Assembly: GCA_025201765.1 (NCBI GenBank)
Contig: MU623347.1
Span: 434,001-498,000 of the forward strand
Length of the DNA stretch: 64,000 bases
From: Daldinia sp. FL1419
Taxonomy: Eukaryota; Ascomycota; Sordariomycetes; Xylariales; Hypoxylaceae
Direction: 5' to 3'
Both the position numbers and the translations under genes were made by a program. Shown here piece by piece: positions 34,561 to 47,888 of the stretch; within the stretch, counting starts at the first letter, position 1, and each line of letters begins with the position of its first letter. The notes beneath the pieces were generated by a model, which did no database searches, had not been told where the DNA came from, and worked only from the letters and a program-made list of their open reading frames with translations.

Positions 34561-36600
34561 CACCTGATCAACTTGGGCTCTGATGGAGGATCCACCGAAG
34601 AGCTTCCGCGCGAGCGTCGCCTCTATTTCTGGGCATCATGCTACCTAGGGGCGTACCAGTCCCTAGTTGCCGGCCACGGGATGCGATCGATCTAGTTCAG
34701 AATCCCCGTGGCGCCAGGGTTTGTCCCCTCGGCGCCACGAGGGTCCTCGAAGGCGTCTGCCAGGGGCGACAGAGAGGGTCTTCTGCGAGCTGCGAGCTGC
34801 GGGTTAAGAAGCTCCTGCGCGCCACACATTGCCGTCCGGACCGTGTCGGCGATTAGCATGTGCTACGGGTTGAGGAACTTTGGGAATCAGGATACTGTGT
34901 AGCCTTAGTGACGGTGGGAGGGAATGAGGGGGAAATTTTTATTTTTTTTTTATTTTTATCTCCCCGACGATATTTTGTCTATTTCGATTCATCCAGGTTT
35001 GGGTCTTCTAACATACTGGCTCTCACCTATCATCACCGTTGCCTATCATATCATCTTTTCTGCTACATAGGAGAATTTCACCCCATACGCGGCTACGCTA
35101 TGTAACAGATGCAGGCTCTTAATTAATACGTAAGACGGTCAGCACTTTGATATATTGTCGTTAGTTGAAGCTTGGTACTGTGCAACTCGCCTGACCCAAG
35201 AGATTTAAGATGATCTGATTCCCAAGCCACTCGCTTAGTGAGACGTGCATGTGATTAATCAATTGGCCGTAACAGAACATCCCAGTGGAAGCCTAAGGGT
35301 TCTATGATACGTACGTACGCTATGCTGCGTTTCCCTCCCATGGCCATTTTCTCTATGTTATCGTCCCTATTCGATATACTAGAGACGACTTCTACCTAGT
35401 ATCTCCTTGAATCTACGCCAGACGGGGATTCTTCGAGGGGTAGTTAGTATTTTGCAGTCCTTCTTGTGGGCGTCTCTGGGTCATTGGTCTCTGGAATATG
35501 GTGTTGGGCTTAGCTCCATGTAGCTCTGTGTTACCATCTACGTGGTGCCAACGGAATAACTGAAGTGTTCCATTTAGATGGGCTCCAGGTTAGTTTAAGA
35601 GCCTCACGCTCTTCGATGAATAGTTTTAGGAATAGTGCGCGTTTGTTGTCGCACAAGATGTCATATTTGAGCTTTCTTCAAGAAATTCGATCATATTGGG
35701 CAGTATTGCTAACTCGACGATATTTTGGGGGGAGGGGGTTAGGGAGATTCAATAGTGGTAATAGTAGAAGTAGCAAATTTTAGCAGACGTTTTTTTTAAT
35801 ACCGACCATGACAAATATAGGTAATCTAGTAGTAAGATACCGGAAGATGATCCGTAGTCACATCGCAACGACCTGCCGCAGTAACCATGGTGGAGTTCAA
35901 CTGAAGAAAACAATACCACGCTAATGTGGCATATAGGTAACATATAGTTTGTTCTCGATTGTTAGGAAGTGTCTAGTTCTTCTCTGTGGGTTGACATAGA
36001 GAGTCGGAACAGCCATACTAGATCTCCCGAAGACGAAACTCAGCCGGAACCCACCAATCCGGACAATCGATCAACTGACTAACATAATTACGAAGCCGTA
36101 TTCGTGGTTCATATCGGACCGGTATGATACAACTGCAGTGCAGGGCGGCCGGACGAGGCGCCCGTGGGGCTGCCTGCCCGCGTAGAGTAACCCATGTGCG
36201 GTAGCTACGATGAGACCTAAGGTCGCTTGGGACAATCCAATCAAAACGACCGTGAATAATAAGGCCCTTCAACGAAGCACCTCACGAGACAAAATATTGG
36301 TTCTTTCGTATCCGTCTTCTAGCATCTGTTGTCAATGATAGGAAGATTAGACACCACCGGCATCCCATCCCATCCGCATACTATGACGGGATATTTTGGT
36401 AACTGTTGTGGAACTGGGACGGTCCACTCATTGTGTCCTTAGATTGCATGTAGGAAACCAGAACAAGCAGGATCAACCGCCAGGAAAACCATACGTGCAG
36501 TAACGGCACTGGAGAAGAGGTTTGTGGATAACAACAATCTCTCATATTGGACGGTGGCGTTATTAGAGAAGCGTATCAGAGCTTGCCAGTCTGCAGCTAA
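34561..36600. other. Gene-poor region, first part
   Basis: A GC-rich patch at about 34600-34860 keeps plus-strand frames open for 64-72 codons (e.g. 34638-34856, Arg-rich). The rest is broken in all frames. No family, tRNA or rRNA was recognised. Confidence 0.45.
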
Positions 36601-36631
36601 GTCTAGTTAGTCGATTAATCCGTGCAGTTCA

Positions 36632-36762
36632 TGAGCAATATGTATAATATGTATATGTATATGTATATGTATACGTATGTGTGTATATGTATATGTATAT
36701 GTATGTGTATGTGTATGTGGTATACGTGTGGTATATGCGGTATATGCGTATATGTATTATGC
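36632..36762. repeat. Imperfect TATG/TGTA microsatellite
   Basis: About 130 bp of TATATG, TATGTG and related units with interruptions. The long frames it gives on both strands (Met-Tyr and His-Ile repeats) are artefacts of the repeat. Confidence 0.9.
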
Positions 36763-39700
36763 CTCTGCCGGCTTTGGTTGCAGCAACGAGAAACGATCCG
36801 CACTTCCTAGCGCTGACGTTCGGGTTGCCAGCTCTCCTTGTCAGGAACCAAATGCTTGGTGGGAAGAAGGTCTATACCCTGGTAAATTTGACCAACAGGC
36901 CTACCTCCTAATTATTATTAAGAAGTCGGCTTGTCGGGTTTGCCCACCTTACTTGCAGCCATAAGACTGTGATAGAAGATGCATGTCGCTCGATCCGGAA
37001 GTAAGGCCCTGGTTCTCTATAATCTATAGCTTCCCCTTCGCAATACAGAGCTAGTAGCAATTTCAATCGGCTCTATACAAGCTCGCTACGTAGTTATATG
37101 ATCGGCGTTTCTGTTGCACTAAGGTGACGACAGATCTTGTCTAATAGCCGAAGCTCGTAAATCTGGAGCTGGGCCACATGACAGAAGCTGCGCAAGTTAC
37201 CACGTCTGTAAGCCAGCGGCTCACCCCCCAAAAGCTTTTCTTCGGCAGGGGGACTTATAAAATTGCGATTTAGAGCATAGATTGCCGGCGTATCCATAAT
37301 ATATGACCACAGTATGGCCATAATATGGTGCGGGAGGGAATATCATATAAAGCATAAAAGCAGGAAGATCGCTTTGCTATCTTGCCGCATCGAAAGGTGA
37401 GCAGGTTAACTTCACCAAAGCCCTGTATGCAAGGGTGTGGTGAGTCCGGTTTCCTCCTCAATTGTTATTTTTTTTTTCCCTCCCTTCCATTTCTTTCCGT
37501 CAGATGACGAGTATTCCTGCATTCTCCGAAGAGGTGGTGGTATCATCGTCATTTGTGACAGAAGACCTCAATGCTGCACCCTTTCATTCTACCCTCTCTT
37601 TCTAGCCTGTCTTTTGCGCGTCGACGTCAAGCTACCCCGCCTCGGACATTATTATAATTATTACCTTTGTGCTATAGTCTTATATGTAGTTAAAGCGGGA
37701 TAAAATGACATACTCCCAAAGCGGGAATACGGAACCTGGGAGCAATAAAGTGGTGGCGTGTAGGATGGGTGTGATATCCTCGACAAGCCGTATTGCGGCT
37801 GATCCAGGCTTCTCAGCTGGTCAGTGTATTATCGAGGGCATTCCATTTAAAAAAGAGACCTCTCGGGTTGACAATCCCCAACTCCCCAGTGTTTATGATT
37901 GGTACTCTTGGAGTCAAAGTCGTTTTTATGGGTTGCGCGGCATTAAGCCGGATATCATCGACCTCCTAATAATAGCTCTACTGGGTTGCTGGGATGGGTA
38001 AAGGCTTGGCCATTTGCGGTGCCCTGCGACTCTGTCTGCACCGACACCACAGGTTTCCATTATCTCCAAGCTGCGATGAGTTAATAGAGGCTCAGTGCCA
38101 CCCTGACTAGGCCCGCAAGAACGGTCGACTTTTATTAAGTGATGATGCGGATGTTGGAGAGCTCGTTTTTCATCCTTTGAACTCGTCTGGTTTCGAAACC
38201 CTCCGTAGCTCATATTCGCGATGGTTTAATCTATTTCGTGACAACACTCAAATTAGCTCCGATAATTTGGAGAGTGAGGAAGAGAGACGAGGCCTGTGAT
38301 TATTGATCAGGTAAATTTTGGCTATGCCAAGTGTTCCACAGGGGTTAGAAATCTTGGCGTGGCTTTTCGATGGCATGAGAAGAGTATAACTCGAGGATCA
38401 GTGTAGGTTCCTACTTCTGTCCGAGTTATGCGCACAAAACCCACTGATATAAGCCATCCCTTCTAGAGGTTGAGTAAACACAAACAACGCAGGGCCTTGT
38501 TGCCCAGTATGTTTTAAATACTACGGCTTTATCGAACGTCGTCTTGATCTTCCGGATAGGGATTTGTCTCTCGGTATCGGAATTTACCACTTGCCCTGCG
38601 CACCGTCGGCTCCGCCCTATTCGGAGTGTAGATCATCGGGGTAGCCAAGGATCCGAAGTCATACTGAATCGTTATCGGTTTGTATGGAATTCGTTTCCGA
38701 TGCAGGCGCGCGTCTTTTACGTCGTGACTAGAGCTCTAACAAAACATCCTCGTGCGTTAGATTTCACCTACCCTGAATGAATGAAACCTCCCCATCCTTT
38801 AACATCGATAAGAGTAATAGGTCCGGTCATTGCTCCAGTACACCTGAAAGGTAATAAACGTGAGTGACTAATGAGGAAAGGGGAAAAAAACAAATTGGAT
38901 CCTACAAAAACAATAGGGTTTTTGGTAAAGACACGATATATGTCGTAGGAAGCTAGAGTTGCTTAGTACTCTTTTTTCTATAACCTAAAGGTGAGGATTG
39001 GTCCCAGAGTGATAGATTACGCATGTGGCAATAGTCAACTAAAACCTCGTAAATGCAAAATGTAGGTATCCATTCTCATGTCGACGCCGGTTGTGAAAGC
39101 TAATATTCTGCATGGACTTGGATAGCAAAGATATGTATCGATCGTCGAATTGTCTGAGATGGTTGAGTCGTACAAGGTAAGCGGGACGGATTGAAATTCG
39201 GAATGCATAAACAAGTCGATTATTCCTGGACGTAGCTGCAGGGTAAACATGCGCGTTTGTTTTCCCAGGTGCCCATCTGTGACAATACCAGTCACGTACC
39301 CTGGAAAGTTCTAAGGTAGAGGGTTCCTTCGGACTTGATATGTCCTGAAGCCAAGCAATTAACTTCGAATGGAGTTATACATCGCTTGCTGCCTATCAAG
39401 GCACAGCATAGAAGGGAGGCGAGGCGCGAACGGCACCGCATTCTATGTCGTCCGTTCGTTGTTCTGGTTGGAAATTCTATTTGCCAATATTAGTGGTGCC
39501 ATATTGGTGGGATGTTTTTGGGAATATGCAGGATACAAATCCCTTACCCGGACAGTGGAATACACATACCATGTTCGCCGTCTAAGAGGTAACTAAGTTA
39601 CCTAGGTGTAGCCGCCTGATCTGGGTTTACCGGGTCTACCCGTGCTCGAGAGCCCAGAAGCCTGGGCAGTATGGCTCGTCTCAAAGTGCGATGATCCCGA

Positions 39701-39775
39701 AAATATGGATGTCATACCATATTATGCAGACAGCCGCTTCGACAAACCGTCTTACCAGCCTGGATTACGGGTACG

Positions 39776-40065
39776 TCATACCCGAATTTTGACAAAATAG
39801 CTTTTCTTCCGATTCGACGCTTTCGAACGTCGAGCTTCCTGCTTGAGGGTACCGGAAGCCAGGAACAGTCGCCGTGTCTTCCAGTCTTCCAGTGAAACGG
39901 GGACATTTGGTGTAGCCATGGATTTTTCCTCTTCAATTCTACTTACATTGCCATACAGGGCCACGTTATCCAACTTTACGCTGGAGGGAGAAGGCGCAGG
40001 TAAAATTACAAATCTGGTTTTTGGTAATTCCCTCGGGCCCCTCTTGGTTTGGGCTCGATAGAGGC
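39776..40065 (-). pseudogene. Possible coding remnant
   Basis: On the minus strand about 95 codons are open (stop to stop), with segments such as ELPKTRFVILPAPSPSSVKL and NVPVSLEDWKTRRLFLASGT that look like real protein sequence. The plus strand is also open for 72 codons (39843-40061). No family was recognised and no start or splice context makes a complete gene. Confidence 0.2.
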
Positions 40066-41056
40066 GTCGTTATTTGTAGATATTCTTGACTATGCCTTAA
40101 GGTTATATTGAGAACCAACGATCAAAGGTAATCCTTCATAACTAAGATGCTTATCCGAGGCTCGCCGAACGTAGGTATCTACGAAACCTGGTCCTCTATC
40201 CGGGTTGGACGGTAGGAAATTTCGAATCGGTCATGTTTGTGGCCCAGGAGGATAGCTAACGCAATCTATCTGATTTCCCTTAACTGGTGGTCGTTCGCCG
40301 TATAGAATAACATATTTGGATCGTCGGCGTTTGTATGTCCGGCTTTTAGGATTAGACGGGGGCGTCTTGTTTGGTCGAAACCCGGTAGATTTCTGATGGC
40401 GATGTAGAAAGGATTACATTGCATGACGGGGTCGAGAACGACGGAAAACCTTGATTACCCCTTTCTTCCTCTCCCAGGCTTGTCATATGTTCTAAATCAT
40501 GTCGGTGGGATTATTATGTTTTTCGTGTCTCGTGACACGACGTATGCTCCGGTACCGTTCTTCGGAGTGCCCAAGGTACCCGTGGTTGGGACCGTATGTG
40601 TTTTCTGCAAAGTCGGTCACATGCTACCTAGATCGCCTTGAATGGTAGATCCAAGGCCCAAGTATTGCATGATCTCCTTAATAAGGCTCAATGCGGCGGC
40701 ATAGACGAGCGACCCAGACACAAAGACCATGTGTTCGCTCGGGCTGAACGCTCAATGGACGCCGCTAATCTGCGAATTCCTATCGGGTAGATCATCCTAA
40801 AATAGAGGTCGAGGGGCTGCATTCGGCCTTGGCACTACGGCTTTACGACCGCGAGCTTGTTCACGTGGTATGTTAGTTTTGTAGCAAGCCAACCTTTCAT
40901 TAATCGAGGCTCGTAATTCTTTATGCTTATTGGGTTTCTGTAACCCGCCCATGATCAATCATAAAAAGGTTGGAGCGGTGGCGTAGAAACCGCTTGCATG
41001 TGGATACATTTCTAGTTCCATCTCTCGGCGGATGAGGGCATGGATGGCTATGGTTT

Positions 41057-41076
41057 AGGTCAGGTCAGGTCAGGTC
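41057..41076. repeat. Tandem pentamer AGGTC
   Basis: Four perfect copies. Confidence 0.9.
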
Positions 41077-41340
41077 GTGAGTACTTCTCCTGTTACTTGT
41101 TTACCCTTCTACCTGTATATCTCGTACAATACAGACTTGCGGAATGTGCTTACCGGAGGCACCAACTAGAACATTAGGACAGGACTCATAGTAATCATAA
41201 TTATGGCGATGGCATCAGTGGATGGATCTAGGCCTCGGATGACAGATGGATCGAGCAAGTGCTACGGCCTAATTCGCCTCAATTTGACATCAACAGCTGG
41301 CCTGCAATCCAAGCTTGTCTCCTGGTTTTATAATTCACAA

Positions 41341-44300
41341 ACATGCTTGAAGGACTGGTTTGAGAAATAGGGAATATGGCAACGAAGATGACCGAAGATG
41401 ATGATTCTTAAGCTTTCTTAACCCTATTCGCGGACAATGGTCTTCAATCTTGGTGACTTGCAGATGGGTAAGGGGTGTGTGACGAACGTTGATTGGTAGT
41501 AGAAGTCGTGCCAGGACAAAGGACGACAGGGGACGACAAGGGAAAGACAAGGGAAAGACAAGGGAAGACAAGGGACTAGACGGGTCTAAGGTTAGAATAG
41601 GGTACCTATGACGCCGATTGTTGATTGACTCGCCCGTCGGCTACCTCCAGGAGACGGAGGAGTCTTCCGCACAACTTAAATTTCAAAGTTTGTGGTTAGC
41701 TCCGAATTGAAGGTCTCATGACCTCCCGTTGTAAGGGTATCCAGAGTAGGAGCCCACCCTGGCCCTGGAATCCATGGACCACGCCTTGTCGTGTGTCTTC
41801 TTGCATGTCCACACTGATGCCCACTTCCCCACTGGGGGACGTACGTATGGAGACGTTATGTATGTAAGTACATACTTATTTCTGCTAAGTGCGACATGTG
41901 CGTTGCAGGCCAGTTCGACCAGTCCATGCGGCTGGTTGGTCTTGTTCCTGGCAGCGCCCATCAGCAAAGCTGGTGGGTTTATGGGTTTGTGGACTATGAA
42001 TTGTAGTATCCGACCTTTTTCTAAAAAAACAAAAAAACCCCATCGTTGCTATGACCAATTGTTCACCAGACACTGGCGGGAAGCTTGGATCACAGAGCTA
42101 AGGGGAAGCTTAATGGCAAACGGATGGACCGTGTACCTTGCCAACAGCACGATGCAGGTGGAACGGACGGATCAATTGGCCGGCACTAATATGTAAAAGT
42201 AGAATAGAGCTTCCTAGGTTCTGACGTTGTCTCGCAGCAAAAAGTCTCATGATGTATTGGGCTGTGTGAGCAAGGATCCTTTCATTCGTCCAGAGAGCTT
42301 GTTAATATGTAAGTTGACACTGCTTGCAGACCGTATTGCTACATTCGGATCGTTATCGATTCCCATATCAATTCGGTGTGAATTCCGATGGAAAAAAAAA
42401 TATAGATCCAACGTGAGGAAAATGCCAAACGATGTAGATAGAGGGTTGAATTTAATTGGCAAATTTACTCTATAAGAGTAAAGAAAGACGAAAAGAAGAA
42501 AGATTTAATAATTAGTAGGTAGTTAGGTAGGTACTTGAGATGTGGGTATGGGGTTATTCTGCGTGGGATTCGTGGAAGCATTCCCAAGATAGTCCAAGTG
42601 CGGGGCAGTAGGAATTCAAAAGCTGGGAAACCAAGGAATTTGTGGGAGATCCAGGAGAGTTCAAAAGGAGGACGAGGGGTCGTTGAGCCGGGGGGTGTGT
42701 TATAGGTAATATTTCTTTTACAAAGTCACATATGTACCTAGGTACCTACCTACATACATAACAATACAAGAAGGTGGGCACCTTTAATAAAAATCACTAC
42801 GCTATATTATAAGTACCATTAGTAGTATAGTAGTATAGTATGTAGTAGTTAATCTAGATGATTTCGTGCTTTTGTGCTTCTGATATATTTCCGAGTCTTG
42901 GTTGAAGATGCTAATCCAGGGGATCCTTCATCATGGGTGAAACCTGAATAAAATCTGCAACTTCGACACTTAGTTACACCAACGAATACTTGAAGGATAT
43001 GTGCTACACAGGCGGTTGTTTAAATGATCAATAGTCGAGCACGGTACCACTTGATAGCTCATCACCTAACCTAGCACAATGAGCAAAATCATAACTAAAC
43101 ACTGATAATTAAGAGGCACTTCTTTTTATAAAAGGCTATGGATATCTAAGCGAACATCAGTAATAAGAGAATAATGTCAACATGTATATACCTAGGTATA
43201 TCCTATTAAATGTGATCCGTAAGTGTCGACATGCTTAACCGGTACCAGCCTACCTCAAATTTCGGTTGTTATGGCTCCTATGTAAGGAGAAAAGCAAGAA
43301 GGAGGAAAAAAAGAAACTAATAACATCATGTGACAGAATGCTAGCCAGTTATCCAGATCGCCGGTCCCTCTTAGTGGGCATGTAGGACGTAGAAGCCATA
43401 GAAGCCATGTATGTGTATGTACATGACTTAGTATGACCCAAAAGCCCGCCAGGAAAAAAGATTATCAAGATGCCGCTGTCTGGTCAAACGCTCAGGGACC
43501 CCGTCTTTGACCCTGCAGAATCGATCTCCTTTTTTTCCCTTTTCTTTTTTTTCTTCGACTTTACATAGTACTTCGGTTGCCGAGTCTTGTTTAGCGCCCT
43601 GACTGTCCGCCTTAAGTCTGAGCAGACCACATGAGCAAGCCCCAATTTTCCAACCCCTGGCTTCTTGCATACGTACACGCAGGTGTGAGCCTGCCAAGAA
43701 ATAGATGATGGTTGGTCTGGTAAGTTAGTAACTAGGTAGTCCAGGTTGTAGATAGTTAAGTGAAAAGAAGCCAGTCCCCTAGGCTTTAGTTTGCAGAGAA
43801 GTTCGTAAAGAAATCTTGCTTCTTTCTTTGCCTCCGTCAGGTCATTTGGTCATATTTTGGCCCTATTTGGTTATTTGCTACGTACTGGCCGGACTGGTCA
43901 AGCCGCGACGACAAAGCAGGCTCTCTCTTGGATACCAGAAAGGAAAAGTTTCCAAGAGATGCGAGCTCGTCTCACAGTACGGCGGAATTGGGTCGGTACA
44001 AACGCACTGAACCTTACACAAGGGTAGCAAGTCGATAAAATCCAGTCAGCATTTCAAATATGGTGGTTCGAGACCTGCGGCCATCTCCTTGAACAAGCAG
44101 TGGCCCAGTCCGTTCGAGGCTATGACAGGAGAGCCCGTGTTGTGCATACGGCAGCAGCACATACATACGCTACCCTGGCAAGAAAAAGGTCGATAAGAAC
44201 CAGACGTATGAGTGAATGAGCGAGAAGAGTAGGCGTACAAATATTGTTTCTTAACTACATGAAAATGAGGACCCATAGCTTTTTAATTAGTTAAATATGA

Positions 44301-44880
44301 CTTCAGGAATGAATTGCTGCGGTCGTAGTAAACAATTCTTTATAATAATAAAAATCTTGTAAATGTGATGAAATATCCGTATGTTGAATTTAGCATTATA
44401 AGTTTCTACTTGGGTAAATTGGGTAGGTACATACATGTAGGTAGCTTATTAGGTTAGGACCGTTAGGTGCCTGTTTCTGTCTCAATCAATGATGCCCTAG
44501 TAGTGGGTGGTAATTGGTAGTTGGTAATAATCAACACGTATATAAGATATGGGTGTTAAGTGAGGCATGTATATTCATCTCACTGCGTACATACCTAGGC
44601 TGGGTAGGTATAGACAGACATATGTACAGACATATTACACATCGAAGTGGTTTGCTATTAAGACGTATTAGGACGAAATTAGGCCGCCTAATCGTAGGGT
44701 ACCTACATAGAGCTAATAACGTTTATTGCTCTAGGCGAGTACACTAATTTGTCAGGCTATCTCATCGTGTACTAATGTACATCTATTAGGTACATAAGGT
44801 ATGCTATAGGTATTAGGTATGTACAGATCGAGGTCTACACCTACATAACATCAACATAGCCTGACCTCCATGGCTCTTCT
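41341..44880. other. Gene-poor region, last part
   Basis: Contains GACAAGGGA-type purine repeats (41514-41576), TACCTAGG words (42735-42755) and many short frames. The longest, 140 codons at 41774-42196, has no recognisable domain or codon bias and was not accepted as a gene. Confidence 0.45.
41514..41576. repeat. Purine-rich GACAAGGGA(AA) minisatellite
   Basis: About five to six imperfect copies of GGACGACAGG, GGAAAGACAA and GGGAAGACAA units. Confidence 0.85.
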
Positions 44881-46402
44881 TTTCTGCCCCAGAACCTTGG
44901 AATCCATATCTAGAATGACCCTAAAATTCTCTGTGAGGCGACTTTTCTTTTATTCCGCGCCCACCAGCACCTGGGCAATTGAAGTTGTACCCAAACTAAC
45001 GGAAGGTACCTTAGTACTTGCCTGCATGTATATCTGTATGTACATGAGGTATCCACAACCGACTGCGGCGGTCCAAGTCCCTCTTACGATACGACGTACC
45101 AAAAGTACCTTAGTACCTTCCCTCCAGTTGCGACAACCCCTCCTCCTTCTGCACTGGTTTAAGCCATTCAAACACAACCATTTCCCACACATTCAATGTT
45201 CACCACCTCCCACCTAACCTACCTGTCTACCTTACCTACCAACCTTACATACCTCTACGTATTTCTTCCCCTTCCCAACGTCCTCCCGCGCGCCCCCCCA
45301 TCGCCACTCTTGAAGCCTGTAAGTTTTTTAGTTTTTTTTTTCCTAATGTGTGTTTTCTTTTACTACCTCTCAACCCATCCACAGCATTCATAGAATCCCC
45401 TCCTCCATCATTCTTGATGGCCGACAGTATCTTCTTACAGCGAACTAATTGCAGTGCTTGCAGTAATCGACCAAGTCGACCAAGTCGTACCTGAGGTGGT
45501 CGAGTCAGAGCCTTTTCTCAGGCCATCATCCCACACACAAGGTGAGTCCACTTTCTTGCTGGTATACACAGTTTCCAGGCCACGTTCGACTGTGGACTGT
45601 GATGACTATGAGAGAAATTGGTACCATTACCATAATCATAACCATTACGCTGAATGGGGAATACTTTATTCACTTATCTACCCGCCTACCCATCTGCCCA
45701 TCTACCTAAAAAAAAAAAAGTTTTAAAAATTAAAAAAAAAGAACCCTATCTAACCTACCTACCTGACTTACCTGTTTACGAGAGTCTATCTAAATCTCAC
45801 CTATCCCCCCGGCCCCCCGTTCCCCTTCCCCTACTACAAGTTTGCCTAGTCCTATTCTTATTTAGAAGTAAAGGTAGTTATACCTAAGATAGCTCGACCT
45901 TAGCTATTGTACTTCGCTGCAGTGGACACTTTTAAAAGTTTCTTTCAAGTCACGTTCCGTCATTCGACCATTACAACCCCGCCAGAATCCCTACCTACAT
46001 AACCTCCGCTCTCTCGCGATACTAGACCCTTCCATTTTCGTGGATTCACATAGGTCCTAAATAATTGCATTTTAGGGAAAATTTCTTTGCACAAACAGTT
46101 GGGCACTTGTCGTCCTCTGCCAGCACACCATACACCTGTCCTGGATTTGTGCACACTTTATCATTGGACTAGACCGGCATTTTAATTCAGCGTCGTCTCC
46201 TCCATTAGAGCGAACGGTCGACCCACTACTTCATTACCTGTCAATTGCGATCGAGAACCACTCCGACCCAATTGCTTATTGATTTGTCGCCCAACACGGC
46301 GTCCCGAACCGCGCGTCAACCGCCTCCCGTCTCTTTCTGCTGACGCTTAAGAGACGCCCTAGATTGTGCTATTTTGCGACCGAGTCCGATCCGCCCTTAA
46401 CC
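44881..46402 (+). promoter_or_regulatory. GSK-3 promoter and probable long CT-rich leader
   Basis: Pyrimidine-rich DNA, typical of fungal leaders, starts near 45100 and continues to about 45850. It contains a good intron candidate at 45319-45384 (GTAAGT...CCACAG, 66 bp) and another donor (GTGAGT at 45542). A spliced 5' UTR of up to about 1.2 kb is inferred. Small frames within it would act as uORFs if transcribed. Confidence 0.4.
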
Positions 46403-47888
46403 ATGGCGCAAAACCGCCCGACAGCGGCCTTTAACACTCTCCGGATGGGAGGTAAGCTATACCATCTTTTCCTATCTATTACAAATTGAATGGTACTAAG
46501 ATAGAAGGCAGAGGTCATCCGTGAAAAGGTACAAGATGGAGTAACTGGCGAGACAAGAGACCTGCAATATACGCAGTGTAAGATCGTTGGTAATGGTTCC
46601 TTCGGTGTTGTTTTTCAGACAAAACTTTCCCCATCAGGAGAAGATGCCGCAATCAAACGTGTGCTTCAGGATAAGAGATTCAAGGTCAGTCTTACTTTTA
46701 AGTGAGGGATAAGTACCCCACTAGTCTGCTAACTGATGTCCACAGAATCGTGAACTCCAAATTATGCGTATTGTTCGACACCCCAATATTGTGCAACTGA
46801 AAGCCTTTTATTATTCCAATGGAGAGCGCGTAAGTGCCCCGGGCCGCATTGCAATGGGTAAAATAGCTGACTGGGTTGGTGGATAGAAAGATGAAGTATA
46901 CCTGAATTTGGTACAGGAATTCGTACCTGAAACTGTTTATCGAGCTTCGCGCTTCTTCAACAAAATGAAGTCTACTATGCCGACACTCGAAGTTAAGCTC
47001 TACATCTATCAGCTTTTCAGGGCCTTGGCCTACATTCATTCTCAAGGAATCTGCCACCGTGATATCAAGCCGCAGAACCTCCTATTGGATCCGAACACCG
47101 GCATACTAAAGCTCTGCGATTTCGGAAGCGCAAAAATCTTGGTGGAAAACGAGCCTAATGTTTCATACATTTGCTCTAGATATTACCGAGCGCCTGAACT
47201 CATTTTTGGTGCTACCAATTACACAACCAAGATCGGTAAGCATAAATCTTCCCAATAGCTAAAATTTTTACCTTGATGGCTTACGTCGCTTGCAGATGTT
47301 TGGTCGACTGGTTGTGTTATGGCGGAGTTAATGCTGGGCCAGCCCCTTTTCCCCGGCGAATCCGGTATCGATCAATTGGTGGAGATTATTAAAGTGTTGG
47401 GAACTCCAACTCGCGAGCAGATTCGTACTATGAACCCGAACTACATGGAGCATAAATTCCCGCAGATCAAGCCTCATCCGTTCAGTAAGGTGTTCCGTAA
47501 GGCAGACGCAAATGCTCTAGACTTGATAGCGAGGTTGCTGGAATACACACCAACGGAACGTCTGGGTGCCATCGATGCCATGGTTCATCCTTTCTTTGAC
47601 GAACTTCGAGATCCTAGCACGAAACTGCCGGATTCTAGGCACTCGAGCGGTCAATTAAGGGATTTACCAAACCTATTTGACTTTTCAAGACATGGTTAGT
47701 CCAATCTACGGTTTCACTTTTTGATTGCAATGTGATACTAATTGTATTTGATAGAGTTATCTATCGCACCGCAGCTAAACCAGAAGCTCGTCCCTCCTCA
47801 TATGAAGTCTGTCTTAGCATCCCGTGGCCTCGATATAGATAATTTCACACCCATGGCAAAGTCAGAAATGATGGCCAAGTTAGACTGA
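46403..47888 (+). CDS. GSK3: Glycogen synthase kinase-3 family protein kinase
   Basis: Ser/Thr kinase of the GSK-3/shaggy class (yeast Rim11/Mck1/Mrk1/Ygk3), acting in nutrient, stress and developmental signalling. Six exons: 46403-46451, 46512-46684, 46746-46829, 46887-47235, 47296-47694 and 47755-47888, giving 395 aa. All kinase landmarks are present: Gly-rich loop GNGSFGVVF (43-51), Lys65 in AAIKRV, HRDIKPQN with Asp161, DFG at 180-182, and the activating tyrosine Tyr196 in VSYICSRYYRAPE. The FGATNYTTKIDVWSTGCV, GESGIDQLVEIIKVLGTP and MNPNYMEHKFPQIK segments are diagnostic of GSK-3. The short C-terminal tail ends MAKSEMMAKLD. Exon 2 begins at 46512, where CAG|AG completes the GAG codon after LRMG. 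It is preceded by a long CT-rich leader. Confidence 0.97.

Larger units (their letters stand above)
36763..41340. other. Gene-poor region, middle part, with possible coding remnants
   Basis: No intact gene. Fragments with protein-like composition occur at 39776-40065 (both strands open) and on the minus strand at about 40620-40950. The latter has a 50-codon frame starting MGGLQKPNKHKELRASI and another open stretch reading HMVFVSGSLVYAAALSLI, separated by stops. An AGGTC tandem repeat lies at 41057-41076. Candidates are a decayed gene, an old mobile-element remnant or chance. Confidence 0.4.

Noticed and set aside
36615..36810. Four overlapping frames with Met-Tyr or His-Ile repeats
   Set aside because: They are translations of a TATG/TGTA microsatellite.
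41774..42196. 140-codon open frame on +, the longest in the gene-poor tract
   Set aside because: No domain, signal peptide or codon bias was recognised, minus-strand frames overlap it, and its length is within reach of chance over 13 kb.
44065..44075. GGTTCGAGACC, matching a tRNA B box
   Set aside because: The flanks do not form a five-pair T stem, and no A box or acceptor stem is found upstream.
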